Source: Desulfobacteraceae bacterium 4572_19
GTDB lineage: Bacteria > Desulfobacterota > Desulfobacteria > Desulfobacterales > NBLS01
Assembly (NCBI GenBank): GCA_002084385.1
Contig: NBLS01000003.1
Coordinates: 1-12,606, forward strand
Reading direction: 5' to 3'
DNA: 12,606 nucleotides
The notes under the pieces were generated by a model. It had not been told where the DNA came from and searched no databases. It was given only the letters and a program-made list of their open reading frames with translations. Shown in pieces: positions 5,860 through 12,606 of the stretch (positions within the stretch are counted from its first letter, which is position 1; every line of letters begins with the position of its first letter). A program made the translations under genes and the position numbers.

Positions 5860-7218
5860 CAGTAAAAGCTCTTCTCCAAGTTTATATACATCTCCTGCAC
5901 CCATGGTAATTAAGAGATCATTCTCTTTTAACTGTTCCTTTAAATATGTTTTGGCCTCTTTTTTGCTGTTTATATAAACAGCATTGTTATGGCCATTTTT
6001 TTTTATACTATCAAGTAGTGTTTCGCTATTAATACCCTTAATGGGAGTTTCACCCGCAGAATAAACAGGCAAAATTATCAAATAATCAGAATTTATAAAT
6101 GCCGTTGAAAATTCATTAAAAAGAGCCTGGGTTCTTGTAAATCTATGTGGTTGAAATGCAATTATTAATCGCCTGTTTGGCCAGCTCTGTTTTGCAACTT
6201 TTATGGTCGTAATAATTTCGGTCGGGTGGTGTCCGTAATCATCCATGATTTTTATATTGTTTATTTCCCCTTTAAGTTCGAGTCTTCTTTTTACGCCGGT
6301 GATTTTTTTAAGGGCAAATTTAATAGTGTTAAATGGAATCTCAAGTTCAAGTCCTGTTGCAATTGCTGCCATAGCATTTAATATACTATGCATTCCCGGC
6401 AAATTAATTGTAATTGTTCCAAGATTTTTACCTTTTAAATCCAAATCGAAGGTTCCGGAGTCATTTTTAAAAGTTATGTTTTTTGCATAAAGATCAGCAT
6501 TTTTGTTTGTGCCATAAGTTATATAACGCTCTTTAATATTTGGGAGCAGTTCATTTATATATTTATTATCCGTACATATAATTGCCGTTCCATAAAATGG
6601 AACAAGATTAATAAAATCAAGAAATGCTTTTTTTATTTCATCAATACCCGAGTAGTAATCAAGATGTTCCCTGTCTATATTGGTTACAATTGCTATTGTT
6701 GGAAATAATTTAAGAAACGACCCATCACTCTCATCTGCCTCTACAACCATAAAATTACCCTGACCGTGCAGGGAATTGGTTTCGCTATTTTTAAGAATAC
6801 CGCCAATAACAACCGTCGGGTCAAGTTTTCCATGGTTAAGAATAGCTGCAACAATTGATGTTGTTGATGTTTTGCCATGTGCTCCGGCAACTGCAATGCC
6901 ATATTTAAACCGCATAAGTTCGGCAAGCATTTGTGCCCTTGGAATAACTGGAACTCCCCTCTCTTTTGCCGTGCAAATTTCAGGATTTTCCCTTGGAACT
7001 GCGGTGGATGTTACCACTACGTCTATATCTTTTATGTTCTCTTTGGAATGACCTGCAAAAATATTTACCCCAAGTTTTTTCAGGCGGTCGGTAATGGGCG
7101 ATAGTTTCAGATCTGACCCTGAAACCTTATATCCAAGATTAAGAAGAAGTTCTGCAATTCCACTCATCCCGATTCCACCAATTCCCACAAAGAATATATG
7201 ATATTTTTTTTGATACAT
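5830..7218 (-). CDS. murC: UDP-N-acetylmuramate--L-alanine ligase MurC
   Basis: MurC adds L-alanine to UDP-MurNAc with ATP, the first stem-peptide step in the cytoplasm. The 462-residue protein shows the N-terminal Rossmann motif FFVGIGGIGMSGIAE (9-23), TSTAVP (70-75), the ATP P-loop GAHGKTSTT (112-120), VVEADESDGSFL (158-169), TNIDREHLDYY (179-189), HSILNAMAA (277-285), DDYGHHPTE (326-334), FQPHRFTRT (355-363) and GAGDVYKLGEE (440-450). The P-loop has Ala and Ser where GTHGKTTTT is more usual, a mild change that keeps the Lys and Thr. The final residues ENEKLKINS are encoded by a short heptamer-like repeat. ATG 7218 starts 5 nt after the murG stop with only a weak AAAAGA leader, so coupling is likely. 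A 154-nt repeat-bearing gap separates it from murB. Confidence 0.97.
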   Translation of the reverse strand: MYQKKYHIFFVGIGGIGMSGIAELLLNLGYKVSGSDLKLSPITDRLKKLGVNIFAGHSKENIKDIDVVVTSTAVPRENPEICTAKERGVPVIPRAQMLAELMRFKYGIAVAGAHGKTSTTSIVAAILNHGKLDPTVVIGGILKNSETNSLHGQGNFMVVEADESDGSFLKLFPTIAIVTNIDREHLDYYSGIDEIKKAFLDFINLVPFYGTAIICTDNKYINELLPNIKERYITYGTNKNADLYAKNITFKNDSGTFDLDLKGKNLGTITINLPGMHSILNAMAAIATGLELEIPFNTIKFALKKITGVKRRLELKGEINNIKIMDDYGHHPTEIITTIKVAKQSWPNRRLIIAFQPHRFTRTQALFNEFSTAFINSDYLIILPVYSAGETPIKGINSETLLDSIKKNGHNNAVYINSKKEAKTYLKEQLKENDLLITMGAGDVYKLGEELLLENEKLKINS

Positions 7219-7223
7219 AAAAG

Positions 7224-8402
7224 TTATCTTTTCATAAGTTTAAAACAGCTGTTTACAATATTTGTTGTGGCATTTGCATTTCCAAATTTTTTAGAATTAA
7301 CTTCAATTTTTTTAAGTTCGCTTCTATTTTCTAAAAACAGTATTATTTTGTCTGCCAGTTTTTTGCCGGTAAATTTGCCATTAAGACTGCCGGATAATTT
7401 ATCGGTAATTTCATCGGTAATTTCATTGGTTATTAACTCTTTTTCCAATATCATCAGAGCAGCATTTTTATCCACAAGAGCTTTTGCATTAAACTCCTGA
7501 TGATTATCTGCGGCAAAAGGAAATGGGATAAAAATAGCGGCTTTTCCCATTGCCGTAATTTCCGCTATGGTTGTAGCTCCGGCACGACAAATAATAAGGT
7601 CTGCTTTTTTATAAAGATTATCCATACTGTTAAAAAAAGGTTGTACCGTATGTTGAATATTACTTTTTATATAAGCATCTGTAGTTAGTTTTACATCTGC
7701 TTTGCCGGTTTGATGAATAAAATTAATCTTTTTATTGTTTTTTAAATAACCAAGTGCATCTATTATCGCAAGATTGATGCTATGGGCACCTTGACTGCCC
7801 CCTGTAATCAGAACCGTAAATAAACGGTTTTTATCGTTGTCTTGCTCTTTTTCAGAGGTTTTTTCTTGACTGACTTTTTGTAAAAAACCTTTTCTTACAG
7901 GATTTCCAACAACAATGGTTTTACTGTTTTTATTTAATAATTTAGTTGATGCAAATGAAATAAATATAATATTTACAATATGGCTAAGTATTTTATTTGT
8001 AATACCGGGAATAATATTTTGTTCATGAATAGCTGTTTTAATGCCGAGAAACCATGCAGTTAAAATAACAGGTCCCGATGAATAACCACCCATTCCGATA
8101 ATCATATTCGGTTTGAATCTTTTAATAATTTTAAATGAATCCAATACTCCTTTTGGCAGGGTAAGAATGGAATTTATTTTTGCTTTAATTCCCATGCCTT
8201 TAATACCCATGGCTGAAATAGCTGTAATGTTAAATTTGTTTTTTAATACTGTCCTTTCAAATTGGTTACCGGTTCCCGCAAAAAGTATGTTGTTTTTGCT
8301 GTTTTGTAATTTAAACTCTTCAGCAATAGCAATCCCCGGGAAAAGATGTCCCCCTGTTCCTCCTCCGGTGATTATTATATTTACAGGAGATGTATTATCC
8401 AT
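7224..8402 (-). CDS. murG: Lipid II synthase MurG (GlcNAc transferase)
   Basis: MurG is a peripheral inner-membrane GT28 glycosyltransferase that transfers GlcNAc from UDP-GlcNAc to lipid I, giving lipid II. Numbered from ATG 8402, motifs are ITGGGTGGHLFPGIA (about 11-25), IGMGGYSSGP (102-111), HEQNIIPGITNK (126-137), VGNPVRKG (165-172), ITGGSQGAHSIN (199-210), RAGATTIAEITAMGKAAIFIP (from 273) and ADNHQEFNAKAL (298-309). An insertion of six tetrapeptides (LITN, EITD, EITD, KLSG, SLNG, KFTG) lies near residues 323-346 in the C-terminal domain, after the ELT-type loop; a second charged insertion lies near 175-193. The 392 residues exceed the usual 355-365. The frame stays open to ATG 8414 and TTG 8423; ATG 8402 is preferred because it leaves a normal short lead before the glycine-rich motif, but 8414 is possible. 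It overlaps the ftsW stop. Confidence 0.95.
   Translation of the reverse strand: MDNTSPVNIIITGGGTGGHLFPGIAIAEEFKLQNSKNNILFAGTGNQFERTVLKNKFNITAISAMGIKGMGIKAKINSILTLPKGVLDSFKIIKRFKPNMIIGMGGYSSGPVILTAWFLGIKTAIHEQNIIPGITNKILSHIVNIIFISFASTKLLNKNSKTIVVGNPVRKGFLQKVSQEKTSEKEQDNDKNRLFTVLITGGSQGAHSINLAIIDALGYLKNNKKINFIHQTGKADVKLTTDAYIKSNIQHTVQPFFNSMDNLYKKADLIICRAGATTIAEITAMGKAAIFIPFPFAADNHQEFNAKALVDKNAALMILEKELITNEITDEITDKLSGSLNGKFTGKKLADKIILFLENRSELKKIEVNSKKFGNANATTNIVNSCFKLMKR
7365..7436 (-). repeat. 6 x 12-nt minisatellite in murG
   Basis: Six adjacent 12-nt units lie at 7365-7436. Two are identical (ATCGGTAATTTC at 7401-7412 and 7413-7424); the outer units are diverged, e.g. GCCGGTAAATTT (7365-7376) and GCCGGATAATTT (7389-7400). 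In coding order they give LITN, EITD, EITD, KLSG, SLNG, KFTG. The gradient from identical to diverged copies suggests repeated local duplication over time. Confidence 0.85.
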
Positions 8403-9516
8403 TCTTTTTCCCATTTTCCCCAATGTTAATAAGTATTCCTATTCCAGCCATGCTCATTATAAGAGAAGATCCCCCATAACTTAAAAAGGGAAGTACAAGT
8501 CCTTTTGTGGGAAGTAGTCCTAACGTAACACCAATATTGACAGCCGCTTGTAAACTAATTGATGCTGTTATTCCGGTTGCGAGAAGAGCTCCAAATCTAT
8601 CTTTGCAATTTGCAGCAATAACAGCTCCCCTTGAAAGTATAAGTACAAACAAAATTATAATTGCAAGGGTTCCCAATAATCCGCACTCTTCACCTATTAC
8701 CGAATATATAAAATCTGTATGTGGTTCAGGAAGATAAAATAGTTTTTGATATCCCTGGCCAATTCCTTTGCCGAGCAAACCACCGGTTCCAAATGCAAGA
8801 AGGGATTGGATAATTTGATACCCTTGTGTTGTAGGATAATCCCATGGATTTAAAAAAGAAGTTATTCTTTTCATTCTGTAAGGAGAGGAGATAATTAAAA
8901 AGTAGGCTACCGGTAATATAAATAAACAGGGGATAGTAAGATGCAATAAGCGAATTCCTCCAACAAACATCATAATCCATGTGATAATCAGCATAATTAC
9001 AACTGAACCGAAATCCGGCTGGAGAAGAAAAAGTGCTGTAAAAATTGCAAGGATTATAATATGCGGCAAAAAACCTATGTAAAAATCTTTTATATCTTCT
9101 TCTTTTTTTGCAAGTGAATATGCAAGATATAATATCATGGCAAATCTTGCAAATTCGGCTGGTTGAATTGTAAAAGAACCAAACCGAAGCCATCTTGCAG
9201 CACCACCTGCAGAGTGGGAAAACCCTGAAAATTGAATGGCAAGAAGAAGAATTACTGAAAAAATCAAAATGGGATACGTTAAATGTTTAAAAATTTTGTA
9301 TGGTATATTGCTACATACTATCATGACAAATAATCCTGCCAATGCAAAAATGGATTGTTTTTTAAAAAAATAAAAGCTGTCCTGATAATCTTTCAGAGCA
9401 ATAACAGAACTTGCACTAAAAACCATGGCAACTCCTATTCCTGTTAGAAGCATCACAGGTAACATTAGTTTTAAATCAAATGTAAATAAAGATTTATAAG
9501 GAGTGTATTCTGTCAT
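8395..9516 (-). CDS. ftsW: Septal peptidoglycan glycosyltransferase FtsW (SEDS family)
   Basis: FtsW is a polytopic inner-membrane SEDS protein that polymerises lipid II into septal glycan with its partner class B penicillin-binding protein. The 373 residues have about ten hydrophobic segments. Conserved parts are FSASSV (33-38), GGAARWLRFGSFTIQPAEFA (104-123), LLQPDFGSV (164-172), the large loop RITSFLNPWDYPTTQGYQ (217-234), HTDFIYSVIGEE (266-277) and the C-terminal NIGVTLGLLPTKGL then LPFLSYGGSS (327-351). Asp268 in HTDF matches the essential Asp of the family (Asp297 in E. coli FtsW). The start ATG overlaps the murD TGA as ATGA, and the 3' end overlaps the murG start. No truncation or insertion is seen. 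Confidence 0.97.
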   Translation of the reverse strand: MTEYTPYKSLFTFDLKLMLPVMLLTGIGVAMVFSASSVIALKDYQDSFYFFKKQSIFALAGLFVMIVCSNIPYKIFKHLTYPILIFSVILLLAIQFSGFSHSAGGAARWLRFGSFTIQPAEFARFAMILYLAYSLAKKEEDIKDFYIGFLPHIIILAIFTALFLLQPDFGSVVIMLIITWIMMFVGGIRLLHLTIPCLFILPVAYFLIISSPYRMKRITSFLNPWDYPTTQGYQIIQSLLAFGTGGLLGKGIGQGYQKLFYLPEPHTDFIYSVIGEECGLLGTLAIIILFVLILSRGAVIAANCKDRFGALLATGITASISLQAAVNIGVTLGLLPTKGLVLPFLSYGGSSLIMSMAGIGILINIGENGKKNG

Positions 9517-10904
9517 GTTAAAATTTCCCTATCTTTTTTAGAGTTAATATTTTCCATTTTTAAACCCTGAACAATACTACAAAAATCTTCTCCTCGTTGG
9601 ACATAGCTTGTATAACTATCAAAGCTTGAACACGATGGAGATAGTAAAATTATGTCTTTTGAAACTGCATTTTGGAATGCTTGTTTTACTGCCTCATTTA
9701 AAGTCGGCAAGCAAGTTACAGGAACAATATTTATAAGATCTGAGTAAATAAGTTCTTTTGCTTCTCCTATTGCAAAAATTTTTTTTACGTTTTTTTGTAT
9801 GCTTTTATGAAGAGAAGAGTAACCCCCCCCTTTTTTTCGTCCACCCATAATAAGAATTATTGGAGTATCAAAGCATTTAAGTGCAGTCTCAACAGCACCG
9901 GTGTTTGTTGCCTTGGAGTCGTTATAAAAATTTATATTGTTAATGGTGGTTACAAACTCCACACGGTGGGGCAGTCCTTTAAAATCTTTTATTGTTTCTT
10001 CAATGGCACTAATTTTTCCGCCAACTTTAAGTGCAGCAAGTGCAGCAGCTGCAATATTTTCTATATTATGGTGACCTGCAATTTTAATATCAGTTGTTGT
10101 AAGCTCTTTTATTTTGCCATCTAACATATTTAGAATAATTTTATTTTCTTTGTAACTTGCACCTTTTTCATCTTCTTTTTTTCCGTTAAAAAATAAAACA
10201 TCTCCTTTAAGCTTTTCGGCAATTTTGCGAACATTTGCATCTTTACCACTTACAACTGCGACACTTTTAGTACTATTATTTTTAAATATTTTACTTTTGG
10301 AAAGTATATAGTCCTGATAGGTATCATACCTATCAAGATGATCCTTTGATATATTTAAAAGAACGCTTACTTTAGGATTAAATGTGGTTATTGTATCAAG
10401 TTGAAAACTGCTGACTTCGAGAACAATCACATCGGCTTTTATATTATCATTTACATATTCAATAAGAGGAGTACCAATATTACCGCCTGTAAAAACCTTA
10501 AGACCTGATTTTTTTAACATCTCTCCTATAAGTGTGGTTACTGTAGTTTTGCCGTTTGTACCGGTAATGGCAATAATAGGTTCCTTAATATAATCAGATG
10601 CAAACTGAATTTCACCGGTAATGGGCACGCCTTTTTTTAATGCTGATAAAATCGGTGATATTGTATGTGGTACACCAGGGCTTAATATAATCAAATCAGC
10701 ATTTTCAAATGTTTCAAGTTTATGCTCTCCTGTTTCAACAGTAATCCCCATATTTCGCATGTTGGAAATTTCAGGTTTAAGTTCCTGCTCATCTCTTCTG
10801 TCTGCAATAGTTACACAGGCTTTATGTTTTAATAAAAAACGAGCAAGGGCATCCCCCGTTTTTCCAAGGCCTACGACAGTTATTTTTTTTCCTGATATTT
10901 GCAT
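9513..10904 (-). CDS. murD: UDP-N-acetylmuramoyl-L-alanine--D-glutamate ligase MurD
   Basis: MurD adds D-glutamate to UDP-MurNAc-L-Ala with ATP in the cytoplasm. The 463-residue protein has the N-terminal nucleotide-fold motif VVGLGKTGDALA (10-21), LSPGVP (74-79), the P-loop GTNGKTT (115-121), EVSSFQLD (163-170), NISKDHLDRYDTY (184-196), a Lys at 203 that aligns with the carbamylated Lys198 of E. coli, GHHNIENIAAA (277-287), LPHRVEF (311-317), NDSKATNTGA (328-337), IMGGRKKGG (352-360) and LLSPSCSSFDSY (420-431). Its length is normal. ATG 10904 follows AAGGG at short spacing. A 224-nt gap with a palindromic element separates it from mraY; the 3' end overlaps ftsW by 4 nt. Confidence 0.97.
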   Translation of the reverse strand: MQISGKKITVVGLGKTGDALARFLLKHKACVTIADRRDEQELKPEISNMRNMGITVETGEHKLETFENADLIILSPGVPHTISPILSALKKGVPITGEIQFASDYIKEPIIAITGTNGKTTVTTLIGEMLKKSGLKVFTGGNIGTPLIEYVNDNIKADVIVLEVSSFQLDTITTFNPKVSVLLNISKDHLDRYDTYQDYILSKSKIFKNNSTKSVAVVSGKDANVRKIAEKLKGDVLFFNGKKEDEKGASYKENKIILNMLDGKIKELTTTDIKIAGHHNIENIAAAALAALKVGGKISAIEETIKDFKGLPHRVEFVTTINNINFYNDSKATNTGAVETALKCFDTPIILIMGGRKKGGGYSSLHKSIQKNVKKIFAIGEAKELIYSDLINIVPVTCLPTLNEAVKQAFQNAVSKDIILLSPSCSSFDSYTSYVQRGEDFCSIVQGLKMENINSKKDREILT

Positions 10905-10936
10905 CTAACCCTTAAAATTCTACCTGTTTTTTAAAA

Positions 10937-11090
10937 TTTGTTATGGCGATAATATGCCATAACTAAAATGAAAGTTCTCATAATACAGCGTTTTACAGAT
11001 ACTTTCATATAATTTGCCATGGTGAATGATATACGCCACAACAAAAAATGAAAGTCTTTAAAATACAGCATTTTATGGAGACTTTTACAT
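10937..11090 (-). repeat. P1-P2 palindromic element copy C, mraY-murD gap
   Basis: Two P1-P2 modules about 84 nt apart fill the gap. P1: GTTATGGC (10940-10947) with GCCATAAC (10956-10963). P2: ATGAAAGT (10968-10975) with ACTTTCAT (11001-11008). Second P1: 11013-11024 with 11034-11045. Second P2: AAAGTCT (11051-11057) with AGACTTT (11079-11085), enclosing AAAAT (11060-11064) with ATTTT (11070-11074). TACAGCGTTT or TACAGCATTT is conserved in the P2 loops here and in copy A. The first P1 has A-U pairs where the others have G-U, which keeps the stem and suggests that its structure is maintained. Confidence 0.85.
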
Positions 11091-11128
11091 AAAAATTAAC
11101 AAAATTTAAAGCATTTACACCATAACAT

Positions 11129-12208
11129 TTATCTTATTTTTAGTGTGCTTAAAGAGATAATTGCTAATATAATGGCAATTATCCAAAAACGTACAATTAC
11201 CTTTGGTTCTTTCCAGCCTTTTAATTCAAAGTGATGATGAATAGGGGCCATTCTAAAAATTCTTCTTCCATTTGTGATTTTGAAAAAAATTACCTGAAAA
11301 ATTACCGAAAGGGCTTCCATTACAAATAGTCCTCCGACAATAATAAGCAGTATCTCTTGTTTTGTAATAACAGCGATAGCACCAAGTATTGCACCAAGGG
11401 GAAGGGAACCTGTGTCCCCCATAAACACCTGTGCCGGATGGGCATTAAACCATAAAAACCCCAGACCTGCACCTGCAATAATTCCACAAACTATAGCTAC
11501 TTCTCCACAATTTGGAGCAAAATTAATTTGAAGATAATTTGCAATTTTAATATTGCCTGCCACATAGGCAAAAATCATATAAGCTACGGATGCTATAACG
11601 ATAGGTCCTATTGCAAGACCATCAAGGCCATCGGTAAGGTTTACAGCATTTGATGTTCCTGTAATAATAAAAGCTGCAAAAAATATATATCCAAAATGAA
11701 GATTTGGTGAAACTGTTTTGAAAAATGGAACTGTAACGTGGGTGTCAAATCCCGGGCATAAATAAATAAGGTAGCCAATAATAAGTCCAAGTAATATTTG
11801 CAGTGAAATCTTTCCCTTTGCACTTAAACCTTTGCTACGTTTTTTTACCTGCATAAGATAGTCGTCTGTAAAACCTATGGCGAAATAACCAACGACTGTA
11901 AGCATAATTATCCAAATATATGGATTGGAAAGATCCGTCCAGAGAAGGGTTGAAATAACTATGGAAAAGATAATTAAAACTCCGCCCATGGTGGGAGTGC
12001 CTGCTTTTTTTAGATGGCTTTCAGGACCGTCATCTCTGATAAACTGTCCTACCTGCATTTTTGAAAGTTGTCGTATAACAAAGGGTCCTAATAGAAAACA
12101 GATAAGAAATGCTGTAAGTCCACCATAAATTGTACGGAATGTAATATACCTGAAAAGGTTAAAAAATGTTATTTCTGTATGTAGTGGGTATAGAAAGTGA
12201 TAAAGCAT
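11129..12208 (-). CDS. mraY: Phospho-MurNAc-pentapeptide translocase MraY
   Basis: MraY is an integral inner-membrane enzyme that transfers phospho-MurNAc-pentapeptide from UDP to undecaprenyl phosphate, making lipid I. At 359 residues it has the family's standard length and about ten membrane segments. Conserved parts are [15 protein letters not shown] (62-76), [20 protein letters not shown] (112-131, with catalytic Asp115 and Asp116), [13 protein letters not shown] (187-199), [16 protein letters not shown] (254-269, with catalytic Asp265) and [12 protein letters not shown] (321-332). Its ATG lies 11 nt after the murF stop, with AAGGAA in the leader. No anomaly is seen. Confidence 0.97.
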   Translation of the reverse strand: MLYHFLYPLHTEITFFNLFRYITFRTIYGGLTAFLICFLLGPFVIRQLSKMQVGQFIRDDGPESHLKKAGTPTMGGVLIIFSIVISTLLWTDLSNPYIWIIMLTVVGYFAIGFTDDYLMQVKKRSKGLSAKGKISLQILLGLIIGYLIYLCPGFDTHVTVPFFKTVSPNLHFGYIFFAAFIITGTSNAVNLTDGLDGLAIGPIVIASVAYMIFAYVAGNIKIANYLQINFAPNCGEVAIVCGIIAGAGLGFLWFNAHPAQVFMGDTGSLPLGAILGAIAVITKQEILLIIVGGLFVMEALSVIFQVIFFKITNGRRIFRMAPIHHHFELKGWKEPKVIVRFWIIAIILAIISLSTLKIR

Positions 12209-12219
12209 TTTTAGTTTCC

Positions 12220-12606
12220 TTATTCCTTATTTCCAATTAGATAGTGAATAATACTCTCCATAGCCATTTTTCTTGAACCTTTTATCAAGATCCAATCTTT
12301 TGATTCGGTTTTTTGATGATCGTTTTGTTTCTCGTTATACTCCTTTTCTATCCCTTTTTTTTGCCCATCTTCTTGCCCCTCTTTTTGCATGGCTTTATTA
12401 ATGATAAGTTGTTCTAACATGGGCATAATTTTTTCTTTGGAACCTGTGGTAACACTCTCCTTGTCAAAACCTTTTTTTATGGCTTCCTCTGCTGTTGCCC
12501 ATGCATAATCTCCAATGCAAAAAAGTTTGGAAATGTTTTGTTGGGCAGCAAATGCACCTATACTTCTGTGCAAAGATTCGGCTTGTGAACCCAACTCTAA
12601 CATGTC
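12220..12606 (-). CDS. murF: UDP-MurNAc-tripeptide--D-Ala-D-Ala ligase MurF, 5' end cut by window
   Basis: MurF joins D-Ala-D-Ala to the UDP-MurNAc-tripeptide with ATP, the last cytoplasmic stem-peptide step. Only the C-terminal domain (129 codons) is present and the frame is open to the right edge, so the Met at 12603 is internal (part of the GDMLELG motif). Visible motifs are [17 protein letters not shown], and near the end [16 protein letters not shown], matching the family's LVKGSRGMRME-type terminus. Between them lies a hydrophilic insertion of about 30 residues that starts with [12 protein letters not shown] and continues K/E/N/Q-rich. murF precedes mraY in most dcw clusters, which supports the call. 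Confidence 0.93.
   Translation of the reverse strand, partial: DMLELGSQAESLHRSIGAFAAQQNISKLFCIGDYAWATAEEAIKKGFDKESVTTGSKEKIMPMLEQLIINKAMQKEGQEDGQKKGIEKEYNEKQNDHQKTESKDWILIKGSRKMAMESIIHYLIGNKE
12352..12387 (-). repeat. 3 x 12-nt minisatellite in murF
   Basis: Three adjacent units CCCTTTTTTTTG, CCCATCTTCTTG and CCCCTCTTTTTG (plus strand, 12352-12387) encode QKKG, QEDG and QKEG. The repeat lies in the hydrophilic insertion of the MurF C-terminal domain and keeps the frame. Confidence 0.75.

Noticed and set aside
8726..9193. 155-codon minus-strand frame within ftsW
   Set aside because: It is an alternative frame of ftsW with an Ser/Tyr/Phe-rich composition typical of shifted membrane-protein codons.

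Overview
The window is the 3' two-thirds of a division and cell wall (dcw) cluster from an AT-rich bacterium (about one third G+C by eye). All genes lie on the minus strand, so transcription runs from the right edge to the left. In transcription order: murF (3' part, cut by the right edge), mraY, murD, ftsW, murG, murC, murB, ftsQ, ftsA, ftsZ, then a B12-binding-type radical SAM gene that runs off the left edge. Gene order without ddl, FtsA/FtsZ style and the radical SAM gene after ftsZ suggest a low-GC Desulfobacterota (Desulfobacterales-like) organism. Desulfobacula relatives or multicellular magnetotactic lineages would fit, but the window cannot fix the taxon.

MurF, MraY, MurD, MurG, MurC and MurB cover UDP-MurNAc formation (MurB), L-Ala and D-Glu addition (MurC, MurD), D-Ala-D-Ala addition (MurF) and assembly of lipid I and lipid II (MraY, MurG). 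FtsW polymerises lipid II at the septum; FtsQ, FtsA and FtsZ are divisome scaffold proteins. Most junctions are tight: ATGA overlap at murD/ftsW, 8-nt overlap at murB/ftsQ, gaps of 5, 8 and 11 nt elsewhere, and short overlap at ftsW/murG. This implies one translationally coupled transcript.

The junctions that are not tight are occupied by repeats. A modular palindromic element (two alternating hairpins, here called P1 and P2) occurs between mraY and murD (10937-11090), between ftsA and ftsZ (2184-2345, opposite orientation, with extra hairpins), and at the ftsZ/radical SAM junction (931-1053). In the last place it forms the last 20 codons and stop of ftsZ, and I find no C-terminal FtsA/ZipA-binding peptide of the usual D-x-P-x-F-L-R type. 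The murB-murC gap holds a degenerate P1-like hairpin, a separate GC-rich palindrome and heptamer repeats reaching into both genes.

A second theme is short in-frame tandem repeats within essential genes: MurF 3 x 12 nt, MurG 6 x 12 nt, MurB 4 x 15 nt plus 6 x 7 nt, FtsQ 2 x 24 nt and 2 x 9 nt. They fall in poorly conserved segments and leave the catalytic motifs intact. No tRNA, rRNA, CRISPR array, transposase or prophage gene is seen.
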